DNA from: Taudactylus pleione
Taxonomy: Eukaryota; Chordata; Amphibia; Anura; Myobatrachidae
DNA: 64,000 nt
Assembly (NCBI GenBank): GCA_031769625.1
Contig: JAUIMM010000519.1
Coordinates: forward strand, 6,381,501-6,445,500
Reading direction: 5' to 3'
How positions within the stretch are numbered: position 1 is the stretch's first letter; each line of letters opens with the position of its first letter. Positions 36,131-47,953 of the stretch are shown here, piece after piece. The notes under the pieces were generated by a model. The model did no database searches and was not told where the DNA came from. It saw only the letters and a list, made by a program, of their open reading frames with translations. The position numbers and the translations under genes were made by a program.

Positions 36131-36132
<2 letters not shown>

Positions 36133-36178
<46 letters not shown>
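36133..36178. repeat. (TATC)n microsatellite
   Basis: About eleven TATC units begin exactly where the pogo-like terminal repeat should continue, and are followed by a short TACATACA run. Confidence 0.95.
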
Positions 36179-36224
36179 CATACATACACACAGTATATGT
36201 GTGTGCATGTTTAACACGAGACAC

Positions 36225-36420
36225 TAACCTCACCCACAAGTGTCTGAACCTAACTTCACCCTCACCGCACCCTAAACCTAACCCCTAAACCTAACCCACT
36301 CCCCAACTCCGCTACTACCTTCGGCATCCCGGCGATTGGGATGCAGGCGCCGGGATTCTGACCGGCATCGGTAATGCCGACTGCCGGGATGCCGAAAGCA
36401 TCCCATATTAGGACCCCCCA
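36225..36420. mobile_element. telomere-like element, fragment
   Basis: CCCTAAACCTAACCCC core (about 36245-36300), then GGCATCCCGGCGATTGGG and GATGCCGACTGCCGGGATGCC-type inverted blocks. The left end is not clear. Confidence 0.55.
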
Positions 36421-36553
36421 GAAAATTCTGCATTTGCCCCTGCCCACATAGGGTTGGTGTGAGCCTGCCGAGGCTCCGTGTGGCTTGGTGGGGACCCCCA
36501 CAACTTAGTTGCCCCAGGGCCCCCACAAGCCTTATTCCGGCCCTGCTAAAGGG

Positions 36554-36821
36554 CTATGTTACACTAATGAGTTTCTCTCAGTGGTTTTGTTGATGGAAAA
36601 TAACTGGAGTTTAAAAATAAGCACAAGTTTTTATTATGCCTTAAAAATGTCTCCTTTAATAAAGTTGAAGTAACATCAGCAGTGATGGAATTACAGGCTG
36701 CAATGGGCCTGTAAGAGTGGGGAGCTCGAGAGGCCAAGGTGTCATCGCCGGGCCCGGAACCAAATATTGCTTTTGGCCCAGTGATGCACTGCCTGCCCTG
36801 GTTCACAGTCATGGTTTACAT
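36554..36821. other. no gene seen
   Basis: Spacer with no recognisable structure. Confidence 0.4.
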
Positions 36822-36824
36822 TAA

Positions 36825-36995
36825 GGGGTGAATTTAATAAAGTGAGAGTTTTTAAAAGTGAAGATGTTGCCCATAGCAACCAGATTCTAGCTATTATCTT
36901 CTAGAAGGTGCTATTTAGATGTTATGTATAATATGATTGGTTGCTATGGGCAACATCTCCATTTCTAAAAACTCTCACGTTAGTAAATTTACCCC
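36825..36995. mobile_element. palindromic MITE with TAA duplication, 171 bp
   Basis: Ends GGGGTGAATTTAATAAA and TTAGTAAATTTACCCC, flanked by TAA on both sides (36822-36824 and 36996-36998). Long arms include TTGCCCATAGCAACCA and TGGTTGCTATGGGCAA. A TAA duplication is the PIF/Harbinger signature. Confidence 0.9.
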
Positions 36996-37149
36996 TAAGA
37001 GTCATTTGTGAACTATAAAAGTGGAAAATTGAAACACAAAAACATTTTGAGCCAAAAATGGCAGCAGCTGCTGGGGTGCAAAAGTTATCACTGTATGATA
37101 GTATGATATGGGCAGAATAGGGCACGACTCACATGCAAAGATCATTGTG

Positions 37150-37862
37150 CAAAATGGATTTAGTAGTCGGCATCTCAGTACACACAATTCCGGCGGTCAC
37201 AATCCTGGTGCCAAAATCCCGACAGCTGCTATCCCAACAGTGAGTATTAGGGTTAGGTTTAAGGTTAGGCACTAGGGGAAGGGTTAGGGTTAGGCTACAG
37301 GGGGGGAGAGGGTGAGGGTTGGACTGTGGGAGGCAGGGGCGTATCTATAATGGGTGCACCCATAATAATACTTACCTCTCCAGAGTCTCACGTCGGCGTT
37401 GGTTTCCGGCGCTGTAAAACGACTTGAAAATGGCCACGACAACCATTTTCCCGTCGTTTGCGCATGCGCAGTACTGGGAAAATGGCCGCTGCGGCCATTT
37501 TCCCGGTGACCGGTGCATACACTATAAACTCTGGCCACACTCTAGTGCTCAGAGTCTATAACTCCGATGCTGGCCGTGCACAGCTCAGTGCGCTGCCGGC
37601 CGCTGGGCAGAGAGGAGGGTGCCCGTGTTGGAAACTGCGCACGGGCCCCCTCCTCTCTAGAAATGCCCCTGGTGGGAGGGGAGGGTTAGGGGAAGGGTTA
37701 GGAACTAGGGGGAGGTACAGGGAAGGGGGGGTTAGGGTTAGGTGGGTTAGGGAAAGGGTTAGAATACTTACCTGCATGTGTCAAGATTTCCACCGCCAGG
37801 ATTACGCTGCTGGGATTCTTACCACCAGCATTATCAGCGCCGGGATCACAATTATCCAACCC
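37150..37862. mobile_element. telomere-like element split by a hAT MITE
   Basis: The left part (GTCGGCATCTCAG, CAATTCCGGCGG, GGTTAGG core to 37325) and right part (GGGTTAGG core from about 37680, CCAGGATTACGCTGCTGGGA to 37862) are one element. They are separated by the insertion at 37334-37671. Confidence 0.7.
37334..37671. mobile_element. hAT-type MITE, 338 bp
   Basis: Ends CAGGGGCGTATCTATAATGG and TCTAGAAATGCCCCTG, with a perfect 8-bp duplication GTGGGAGG (37326-37333 and 37672-37679). GC-rich interior with no coding signature. Confidence 0.92.
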
Positions 37863-37869
37863 TGCAAGA

Positions 37870-39490
37870 TTACTAGCGTTGCCTCGCTGTAAAAAAACTT
37901 GATTCCCTTCACTGAGTCTAAAAGAATTTAGGACAGTATTTTTTTTTCTTAAACATTGCACTTTCTATTTGAGTAGAAAAGCACATTTATAGGCACACTT
38001 TGAGTATGAGTGGCACGTAAAAAGACATTTCCATCAGACATAAGGCATTAGTGAGGAAAATGCAGTGTTTTAAGAAATAAATATTAAAATGATCGAAGGG
38101 AGTGATGTCATATTCTTCTGTTTCCACCATGCTCATTTTCAGGTTTATCTACAAAGTTGCAAGAATTCATTCACAGACATATCGCTGGTACACACTGGCC
38201 GATGGGCAATTGACTGACCAATATATCAGCCAGTGTATACCCAGCTTAAGTTATAAATATCTACTTTGTATTATTTTAATCATTTTTATATCAATTCTCA
38301 GGAGTATTACAGGGGAGGCTGTATGTCCCTGCTATGGACGGTCTTGTGCCTATAACAACCACCCGCTGTTCCCTTAGACGCACACACCGGTACTTAGGCG
38401 ACCGCCATGTCTTGTATCTCAGAACGGTAGGGGCTTATGCAACAGACAGGAGATCACTAGTTAATAACTGGGGTATTACTGTATAAGCAACAGTAATATG
38501 GCAAGAACACAACTAACTAAAGTACTGACAACAACCACTAGTTTCGTCCAGTACACTAAAACAGGTAGTAGCAGACAGAGGATCTGGACATCATGTAGAG
38601 TAATGCAATTCTTGAAGTGGAGCACAGTATTCAACCACAGGTGGAATGCAAGTAATACAGTAGTACACTCATATCTGCAATATATTTCTTAATGCAGTAG
38701 CAATGGTTAAACATAGTCACTATAATTGCAGCAGCAGCATAGCACAGCAACCAAATATAGAAAAGCAGAGGTATTTCAAACAGTGATTCCAGGAAAGCAC
38801 AGGTGGATTGCTCAGCAGATAATGAATGCACAGGTCACACAGCAGTTTACTAAGGAGTATATATCATCAGAGGTAATGCACAGTTGTGAAACACTTAGCT
38901 GAGCAAATCCTTCAGGAAGACAGCTAGGATATCAGGAACAGCAACCAAGAACAGGGGCCGAATGTCAAAGCTCCAATAAGAACTATCACTGGCATGGAAG
39001 TGTGGAACTGACTGCCTTTTAACAGCACTAAAAGCCAATCAGCACTTTAATTGAACATATAAATTGCAGCTGCTGGGCTGCATGTAGCAGTAACCAGCCA
39101 GAACCAGAAGGCACTGCTACTGCAAAGACTCCTAGTAGCCTAGCAACCACTGGGAACACCAGCTAATGTAGCTTGCGTGGCGTGGCATCCTGGTCACCTA
39201 GCAATGACCAGAAGCTGTGATGGAGGTGAGCCATGATGGCGGCTCGTAACAACAATGTAAAATGGAGAAAATGGCGGTGCCACTGAGGTGCCATTTTAAC
39301 ACAGCACATTGGTGACAGAAGGGCTGAACACACAAGGAACAACATTGGATATTCTGGTAGTTTGACATATCTATACTAATATTATAGGACAGTTGTGTCC
39401 GTTTGTTCCAATTTGGCGCAAAAGCTACTGAACAGGTTTTCATGAAAACTGCATCATACTGTAGTGGAAACTTCTAGAAATAACCTGCAC
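37870..39490. other. no gene seen; possible LTR-like stretch
   Basis: About 38300-39350 is unique-looking sequence with many short CAGTA/AGCACAG words, and reads like the leader or LTR of an unrecognised element. I find no long terminal repeat pair, primer site or coding signature to support that. Confidence 0.4.
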
Positions 39491-39493
39491 TTT

Positions 39494-40104
39494 GGACCTG
39501 ATTCAGATCCGTTCGCTAGGATACGTTCGCACCCAGCCGTCAGCAACCAAAGTATGCAAATCCTGCGATCACTAGCAAGACATTAGCATTCTCACTATGT
39601 CTTGCCGTGCAATCGCGGTATGTATTTAGACGTCCACCAGCCTGACACAAGAGGCCCTCGATGTTACCAATTGTTTTATACGTCATCAATTGTTTTATAC
39701 ATCATCTCCAGGAAGTGTATAAAACAATTGGTAACATCGAGGAACATCAGAAACCATACGCAGCACTTGTGGCTGACCATACCCTACCGCAAGCACTGCG
39801 GCGGCTGCTGTGTGATGTGTACGCTGACAATGCGTCTTAATTATGCATGCCCCTGAAACGGCGTTCAGATTCACAGACACGCCTGCGTTCGCACCACCAC
39901 ACCCACATTACCGACCACCCCCTGTCACCACCCACAAACGGCACGTCCTGTCAGTCATGCTTGCGGTGCATCTGTGTACAGGGTGCTTTGCGATCGCATG
40001 GACTGGTTCGCACACATGCACTGCATCTTATACGCATGCACAGATTGCAAACATTGGCAAGCTACATGCGAACGCAGCCTAGCGAACGGGTCTGAATCAG
40101 GCCC
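39494..40104. mobile_element. MITE-B element, 611 bp
   Basis: Ends GGACCTGATTCAGATCC and GGGTCTGAATCAGGCCC, with duplication TTT (39491-39493 and 40105-40107). An inner inverted pair AACAATTG/CAATTGTT with GTTTTATA lies at about 39668-39732. Carries the GGTAACATCGAGGAACATC marker. Confidence 0.88.
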
Positions 40105-40107
40105 TTT

Positions 40108-41820
40108 GTTCCATCTCAATCCGTGCAGTTAAAGCTGGACTTGCCTACACTACCGAAATGGTAGGGAGGCACTCCCTAACGCCCAGAAAAAAAGCCAAAG
40201 GAAAGGGTCATTTAATGTATCATCCGTAGGACAGAAGAAGAGTTTCATAAAGCCTCAGACTGCCCGGCAATTTAAAATGTTCAATAATGACAATTCATGG
40301 TATTTCTTATAGCTATGTGACATTCACGAGAAAAGTCTTTATGTACAAATGTTTCACACTTTACAGCACATCCCCCATAACCCACTGGCATTCAAATCCC
40401 TTACATAAAACTGTACTTTTTCTTTAGCACTTTTCTTATTTGCAGATGGTCTACAATTCACCTTTTCTGAACACTAGGAGAAAGAATAGTTTTAGGGATT
40501 TAGGGCCCTGAAAGTTAAGCTCGGGCTTATCCTGTAAGTGGCTGTTCAATATTGGATGACATTTAATAATACTCCGTCGCTTATTTCAAGTATTTCAGCA
40601 ATATTGCATCTGCTTATACATTGTATTTTGGTTGCTTTAGTAGAAATGAATGTTCCATGTTTTCTATCAACCTCTCCTAAATCTTATCCACAGTTCTGTA
40701 ATCTATACACCTTTCCAGTATTTGACTTTCATTACTACACCAACTCTGTTGCTGTTTTTAAAGGGGATACTATTCAAATGGTATATGTAAAATATTAGTA
40801 GACATATAATTGAGAATGTAAGGGATTATGATGGGAGATCTGCATGCTGAGTAAACTGGTGTGAAGGGGGGGGGGCAGAGGGAGTGTGATTTGGGGGAAA
40901 CTGGGTAAATTGGGACCTATAGAGCTGCTGGAAAATTTTATGGTAACATTGGTAATTTCCTTTATGGCTCCACAAGAGGAAAGTCACAACCGGCCAAGTG
41001 TTTTTTCTTTCCGTTTTATTTGACTCTTATTATTTTTCAACAACATCTAGCTCTAGCAGCCATGGTTAAGCTGGCATTTGCAGTTCTCAAACCCCAGCAT
41101 ACCCAAGCAGCTTGGGGCTTTCAGGACCAGTAGCACAATAGAAAAAATATTGTTGAAATATATCTTTTAACTATTTAGCCATTGGGCATGGGTGTTGGAA
41201 AGAGCACTAGTGCTTCAGCATGGTGCTATATGTTTTTTGGGGCTTTGCAGACCTGACTGCCCAGGGGAGTCCAACCCCCAAGATGACATGACCAAGTGCC
41301 TCCTGAGTGAGCCCTGGTATTCTCAATGAGGCAAGATCAAGCCATCCTAGGGTTGACCACATCCCCTATTACTGGGGCCTGGGAGATTTGCTGGAAGCCC
41401 TGATTATAGTGTCACCAAGCCTGCATATCATAGCTTAGTGCTAGCCGTGGGACCCCTGCGATTGCTGTAATCAGCCAAGGCTATGAGCGCTGCTGCTGAT
41501 ATGACGTCTTGGATAGAGTGAGTACTCTTTTTTTTTTTAAATGTAGTTTATTTATTTTAAACCTTTATTTTTTTTTAAATTGTAAAACTTTATGTTAATA
41601 ATCAACATCATGGGCAGAGATCTTTGTTGCTGGGGTAGAGCAGCCACAACAGGTATGCCACCTGACAGACTTATCTGTGGCTGTCTCTGCCTATAAGTAG
41701 AGAGCAATTGTGCAAACGCATCTTTACTTTACTCGGCCTACACTTTCATGCTCTTTCCTCTGCTGCTCCATCCCACCAGACATGAGAAGGTGCAAGTCAG
41801 GCATACGTAAAAAGCATAGT
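40108..41820. other. no gene seen
   Basis: Mostly AT-rich. Short repeated pieces occur near 41080-41140 (CCCAGCATACCCAAGCAGC). No protein signature. Confidence 0.45.
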
Positions 41821-41845
41821 ATGGGCAGAGGGGTTTCTTGAGTGC

Positions 41846-42310
41846 ACTCACTGTGCTGCTCCCTACCTCTGGAATTCTCTCCCTCTCTCTATCAGACTCT
41901 CCACCTCTTTACTAACCTTCAAACAGGCTCTCAAGTCCCACATCTTCATCAAAGCAAACCATCTGTCATCCTAACCCACTGCTCCGTCATCCTTCCTCAC
42001 CAACTACCCCATCTGTGTCGGCCCCTCCCATGTAAGCTCTCACATGCTGGACCCTCTTCCCCCATGTACTTCTCCTTCACTTACTTACAGTATCCCTCAC
42101 TTCTATCCCCACAATTGCACCTAACACTTAGTTGCTGATGCCCTGCTGCTTGTTTAAGTGTTACGATTGCTATTGCGTCAAACTGTACAAAACATGTCCT
42201 TGTCCTGCCATGTTTGGTAATGTTAATAACTGTTTTCTGGCTCGTCAAATTGCTCATGTTATTAAACTCATTTTACCCTTGTTGCCACTAATGTATATTC
42301 ACTAATAGGA
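41846..42310 (+). pseudogene. L2-like LINE ORF2 C-terminus and 3' tail
   Basis: The frame from 41846 to the stop at 41972-41974 reads HCAAPYLWNSLPLSIR, then LLTFKQALKSHIFIKAN. W-N-S-L-P followed by F-K-x2-L-K is the usual end of ORF2 in L2/CR1-type LINEs. The following 330 bp, ending in a TTATTAAACTC region, would be the 3' UTR. Only the last 43 or so codons remain, as expected for 5' truncation. Confidence 0.82.
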
Positions 42311-43180
42311 TTATTTGCTTGTTTTATCTCCCACCGAGTAACTGGCATGACTCATAAAAGTGCATAGGATCCTGTGCTGCAAATCCAACCCAGAAATGCA
42401 AATAATATTACAACTGACAATCAATTGATGAACTATTCATCCGCTCAGTTCTTCCTGCCTTCAGACCAACCAAGTGTTGTCTTTTATTATCAACAATATT
42501 ATGCTTACAAATTAGTTATACAGTATATATATTATGAATATAGCTATGAATATAGCTATGCTCTCCGTGGTACTAGCCAGCCACACCCCCTGTGCAGACT
42601 ACATCCCCACAACACTAGCGACACCCCCAAATCACTGGTCACATCCCAGCAGTGGCACACCATAGGCCCTTCATAAATTTAATCTCTAGGCCCATGTGAA
42701 CCTTAATCTGGCACTGACAACTGGGACACAACTGGGACACATGAGCAAACTTCAAATAATATCCAACTGCATGCAGTATAGTTTCTGCGTCCGACTCAGA
42801 ATCAGGTCTTCTTTACTCAGTAACAAAACAGCATCTGACAAATCTATGGTTATTTTATTGCACTGTAACCTGTACACACACCTGTATTTGTTCCCGAGTA
42901 CAGATTTGTAAATATACACACTAAGGCTGGCCTTCGAGAATTGTTGGTTTCCTCCTGTGGTCAATTTATTTTAATTTTTTTACCGTCGATGGGAGAGAGT
43001 AAACCACATCAGTTTTCGATAGACAGAGTTAATAGTTACGCAGAGGGTCATTGAGACATTGGGAGGGATAGGGCGCAAGGGGTTGTAGCTACCCCCAGTC
43101 ACACTCTCTACGGGCTGGTGAAAGCCTCCACTGCACTCTCAAGCCCCTAGAGAGGCTCCCCTCTTTAGTGCACATGAATA
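42311..43180. other. no gene seen
   Basis: CCTTAATCTGGCACTG near 42700-42720 looks like a lone hAT right end. Otherwise nothing recognisable. Confidence 0.4.
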
Positions 43181-43199
43181 CACATTACCTACATGTTCC

Positions 43200-43620
43200 T
43201 TACATTTGTGCCGGCCGCTGTTTGCCCGGCAGCTGTCTAAGCTGACAGCCTGCTGGGCAGAGGCGGGCTGGGCCGGGGGCAGTCTGTGTCTCTGTGACAC
43301 AGCTGCACCGCGAGTGCAGCGCTGACCGGACGGAGTTCGGGCAGCACTACACAGTGACAAACACACAACCACCATCGCCGGCAGCTGTGTGTTTGTTTTA
43401 ATTAGCAGCCAATGGGAGTCTGTCAGACTCTCATTGGCTGCTGCGCCCTCTGTAAGAGCCGGGCTGGAGCTCACTCATGAGCTCCATCTTCCAGCTCCCG
43501 TAGTGGGTAATGGCAGAGACGTCATGACGTCTCTCCCATAATGCAGAGCGGGCCAGACCAGGAGGACGGACGGAGGAGCGGATGGCGGCGACAGGAGCGG
43601 GGATTCAGGTAAATGTCTTT
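43200..43620 (+). promoter_or_regulatory. promoter-like module before minisatellite
   Basis: GC-rich sequence with GAGCTCACTCATGAGCTC, GAGACGTCATGACGTCTC (a palindrome with two TGACG half-sites) and GATTCAGGTAAATG, a splice-donor-like site, just before the array at 43655. It shares its layout with 10200-10376 and 43985-44150. Confidence 0.4.
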
Positions 43621-43654
43621 TTTAATTTTTATTGCATGTGTCTACTGGGATGGG

Positions 43655-43942
43655 ACCACTACTGGGGGCACTACAAGGGGGGGACCACTACTGGGGGCAC
43701 TACAAGGGGGGACCACTACTTTGGGCACTACAAGAGGGAGACCACTACTGGGGGCACTACAAGCTACTGGGGGCACTACAAGGAGGGGACTACTACTGGG
43801 AGCACTTACAAGGGCGGAGACAACTACTGGGGGCACTGCATGGGGGGACCTCCACTGGGGGCACTACAAGGGGGGCACTACTACTAGGGACACTACAAGG
43901 GGGGGACTACTACTAGGGGCACTACAACGGGGGGACTACTAC
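43655..43942. repeat. minisatellite, outer array left half
   Basis: Units like GGGACCACTACTGGGGGCAC and TACAAGGGGGG. It continues at 45573 after an insertion whose 8-bp duplication ACTACTAC is itself minisatellite sequence. Confidence 0.92.
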
Positions 43943-45572
43943 CAGGGCCATTTCTAGGGGCAGGCGTCCCATACAATCGCAGCCGGAGACGGAGATGGAG
44001 ACAGAGGCTCCGGCTTCCGGCTCCCGGCTCCCCCAATGTGCACTATGGGTGGACGTCATGACGTCTTTCCCATAGTACAGAGAGAGGAGCAGCCGAGCAG
44101 AGAGGACGCCGGAGCGGGGCTGAAGGTAAGTATTACTGGGTTTTTTTTGTGCAGACAGCCTGGACAATACTTGGGGGGAGGCACTACCACTGGGGGCACC
44201 CGGGCACTACTACTGGGGACATTACTCTGGGGGCACTTCTGCTGGGGGAGCCACCACTACTGGGGGCACCTGGGCACTACTACTAGGGTCATTACAAGGG
44301 GGGCACTTCTACTGGGGGAGCCACTACTACTGGGGGCAACCGGGCACTACTACTAGGGACATTATAATGGGGGCACTTCTACTGGCGGAGGCACTACCAC
44401 TGGGGCCACCCGGGCACTAAAACTGGGGACATTACTCTGGGGGCACTTCTGCTGGGGGAGACACCAGTACTGGGGGCACTCGGGCACTGCTACTGGGGAC
44501 ATTATTCAGGGGCACTTCTACTGGGGTCATTGCTTAGGAGGCACCACTACTGGTTGCATTACTCAGGGGCCAGGGACACTTCTACTGGGGGCACTACTAC
44601 AAAGGGAGCATTACTATTGGGGGCACAAATACAGGGGCATTAATACTGGGGAATTTATACAGGGGACACTACTACAGGGGGCATTACTATTGGGGGCAAT
44701 ACAACTGGGGACACTACTACTGGGGCACTACAACAGGGACCATTACTATTGGGGGCATTACTGATGGGGCATGACTACAGTGGACATGACTACAGGGGGC
44801 ACTACTAATGGGGGCTCTGCATAAGTTACACTACCACTGTGGGCACTGCATAAGGGGCATAAATACACGGGACACTGCATATGGGGACAACTAGAGGGGG
44901 CACTGCATAATGGGCACTTTTGCCTGAGAGCCAGTGGGGGGGAAGCCTAAGACCTGTCGGGATGGAATGGCAAGGGAGGGGGCTGGAATGAAGTGTGTAT
45001 TATGTGAATCATGTTTTTTCAATGTGTTTTATGTGGTTCTGGATTTAATAATGTATTTGAGGTCCATGTGGTTTTAAAACGTAGTTTATGTGCCTCTGGC
45101 TTTTCCAATATGTTTTATGTGGAAGTGGTTTGTTGCAGTGTATTTTATGTGGATCTGGCTTGTATTTTCAATATGCTGGGCTCGCTCCCAACGTGACTAA
45201 AATCGGGTGTGATGCAAGGTCATACTTCTGCAAATGTCACACAAAAGGCATGCACACAGAAATGCGGCATGGGCTTGTGACAGCTAGGCAACACCCCATT
45301 TATTGAGCGCGCGCCTCCGGCACACACATGCTATCTGTCTTTTGTTTAGCTACATATATTTTTCAGCGCTTTGCCTCTGACAGGTTAGACACCCCTGTAC
45401 TCAGTAGTCACAGTGGCTGACATTCTGTGGTCTTTCTAGATCACGCTCCCTTTCTGTGATACCACACCCCCTCACGATGACGCCATGCCCACTCCACAAT
45501 ATTACTGCTTCGAGGGGGGGGGCGCATTTTGACTGCTCGCACTGGGAGCCTCAGGCCCTAGAAACTGCCCTG
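43943..45572. mobile_element. hAT-type element carrying its own minisatellite, 1630 bp
   Basis: Ends CAGGGCCATTTCTAGG and CCTAGAAACTGCCCTG, with a perfect 8-bp duplication ACTACTAC (43935-43942 and 45573-45580). Inside it has a module like that of the outer element (GGCTCCGGCTTCCGGCTCC, GACGTCATGACGTC, AAGGTAAGTATT at about 44125). A G-rich array of the same type as the host follows. Confidence 0.92.
44166..44935. repeat. minisatellite, inner array
   Basis: Units based on GGGGGCACTACTACTGGGG, with a longer period of about 85 bp visible at the left (CACCCGGGCACTACTACTGG, repeated five times), then CTCTGCATAAG variants at the right. Confidence 0.92.
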
Positions 45573-46215
45573 ACTACTACCAGGGGCACTACAAGGGGAG
45601 GGGACTACTATTAGGGGTACTGCATAGGGGGGTGGAGGGACTACCACTGGGGTCACTGCATCAGGGGACCATTAATGGGGGCTCTATATAAAGGGCAATA
45701 CTGGGGGGTACTGCATATGGGGGGGACTACAACCTGGGGCCACTATTTAAAGGTCACTGTGTAAGGGTTACCGCTATTGGGGGCACTGCATGGGGGGGAC
45801 TACTACTGAGGGCACTATATAAGGGGCACTGCATAGGGGGTACCACTACTGGGGGCTCTGAATAGGGGGGACTACTACTAGGGGCACTATATAAGGGGCT
45901 TACTACTGGGGGCGCAAGGGGCACTGCACAGGGGGGACCACTAATGGGGGCACTGTATAATGGGCACAGCATAGGGGGGATCACTACTGGGGACACTCCT
46001 GAAGGCCTGCATAAGGGGGACCTCTCCTGGGGCCCAAGGGGCACTGCATATGAGCACCACTACAGGGGGCATTGCATGTGGACTCAACTACAAGGGGCAC
46101 TTCATATGGGCACCATTACAGGGGGCACTTCATATGGGCACCACATCAGAGGGCATTGTATATGGGCACCACTACAGGGGGCACTGCATATGGGCAGCAC
46201 TACTGTGGGCTGCCC
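45573..46215. repeat. minisatellite, outer array right half
   Basis: Units such as GGGGGGACTACTACTAGGGG and, from about 46050, GGCACTGCATATGGGCACCA with a period of about 30 bp. Open reading frames across it are repeat artefacts. Confidence 0.92.
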
Positions 46216-47570
46216 CTAATCTTTATTTTTACTTCTCTTTACTTTAATCCTATATGGACCCGCCTCCTCCCTGGAACACTTGAGGGGGGGGGGGGGTGCC
46301 GTAACACGCATGTGCTCCAAGGCACGCATGTGCTCCGGTAAGAGCAGATTATAAAAGACATTGCTCTTGGACGGAAATTAACATATACCGCACAAACCAG
46401 GTGAGCTAAAAACTGAGATTGTGGGCTTTACATGTAAAAGCAAAACTGGAGATAAAAGAACCAACCTGGCAATAAGTATTGTGGAGACAAAAGGCTAAAG
46501 TGATGGAGATGTTGCAATAATTATATCAGCTGCATAATAATTTATCTGGAAAGGTGGATTTTTTATCTGATTTTTTATTGTTCTTTCATTGTTTTTTATG
46601 TTTTGTACTAATACTAAGTGCACTTTTATAGTATTAAATTGAGTGTATATGTGTATTTGTTTTGACTATCCTACACCGTAACATGATGAAAATAGATATA
46701 GTTAGGGTAAACATATATATAAAACAAAACATATGTCGGCTGAAATAATTACATGTATCTAATAACAAATGAAAACAAGTATTTGATCAAACAATACATT
46801 CTCTCAACTGTAAATGAAGCACATAATGCACCCGTATCGGGATTAAAACCATCTTTTATGAGTTTATTCTTTTTGATTCCTTTAGGATACAAAGTAAGTT
46901 AAAGACCTGAAACACATTAAAAAGCCTGGAAACAGCTCCCCCCTCTGTACCTTTCTTTATTCATTAAGTGGGAATAAATAAGGGGAAATAGGCATGCAGT
47001 TAGAATAGCCAAACCACTTTAATGCTTGAAGCTTTTGTACTAAGTTAAATGAATATTTAACTACAATATTAGACTGCTTGGGGCGGATTTACTAATAGGC
47101 AGCTTGTTGGAATAAATTAACTTATTTTTTTCTCTGCAGAGTGTTACTTTATATTTATACCACTGATAATTGTGCCACAGCTACCTGGGGAGCACATGAA
47201 TTTTTCCAAATGCAAATAAGAAATGGACAGTGATTTGTATATTGTTTGGCAACTTTGAGAAAATGTTAGTTTTTTTCACGTGTTGGGTAATCTTGCATGG
47301 GCATGTGAGAAAGCTGCAGTTACCAGCAATACTTAGACTGTTTTGATTGTATTATTTATTCTGATGCTCATCCTATTTAGTGTTTTGTTTTTTTTTGAGA
47401 CCTTTTAGTTACTGTCTAAACCATTTCATAAACAGCAAAAGCAACATTAATGCCTTCAGCGCTGATAAACTTAGAGGGGGTTACATGCTTCATGGATGAC
47501 CTCCATCACTTCTCTAAAAAAATCAACAACAATTGCCAATATTATGTAGTACTATTCAGAAACTAGGGGG
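46216..47570. other. no gene seen
   Basis: AT-rich unique-looking sequence without coding signature. Confidence 0.45.
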
Positions 47571-47575
47571 TATAT

Positions 47576-47953
47576 TTACTAAGTGTCAGATTTGAGGTCT
47601 TCAGCGGATTCCCAGCGTATTTGCGATCCGCTAATTTAGCAAAGGCAAATCTGCCGGGAATCCTGTGAAAATGCAGACTTCAGAACTTAGAACATTGGCT
47701 CAGTATCAATGTTGTTTTAGTTAGTAGAATAGAAACATCAAATTGACCATGTGGCAGATTTTGTTATCAGTGAGTTTTATCATTCACAACAAGTGATAAA
47801 ACTCATTGCTTATGATAAAAACCAATATGTAAACCAATCAGTTCCTAGCTGTCATCTGTTTGAAAAATGACAGTTGGGAGCTGATTGGCTAGAGCACCAT
47901 TTATCAAAAGCAACTCATTGTGAATGATAAAACTCGTTGCTCAATAAGGCCCT
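47576..47953. mobile_element. composite palindromic MITE
   Basis: Starts GGGGGTATATTTACTAAG. The inner foldback at about 47770-47945 has arms GTGATAAAACTCATTG / CAACTCATTGTGAATGATAA and the core GACAGTTGGGAGCTGATTGG, shared with the elements at 32.68 and 53.94 kb. Outer and inner parts may be two nested copies; boundaries are approximate. Confidence 0.65.

Larger units (their letters stand above)
35084..36132. mobile_element. pogo/Tigger-like element, interrupted
   Basis: It starts CAAGTTGAGTCTCCCATATC and matches the intact copy at 58275-58701, including TACAATATTTTTAAGAATTT-type complements and CCCCTGGTCCCAAGCATTTTG. It is split by foreign DNA at 35239-35870. The right terminus stops at GGGAGACTC, where a TATC array takes over. 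Confidence 0.85.
34626..36545. mobile_element. hAT-type element hosting nested insertions, 1920 bp
   Basis: Left end CAGGGCCGGATTAAGG and right end CCTTATTCCGGCCCTG are inverted repeats, with 8-bp flanks CTAAATGG (34618-34625) and CTAAAGGG (36546-36553) matching at 7 of 8. It contains a TG/TA-rich microsatellite, a pogo-like element, a MITE-A and a telomere-like fragment. Confidence 0.82.

Noticed and set aside
43582..43957. Overlapping open frames of about 100 residues in three frames
   Set aside because: All come from the minisatellite; openness in several frames at once is a repeat property, not coding.
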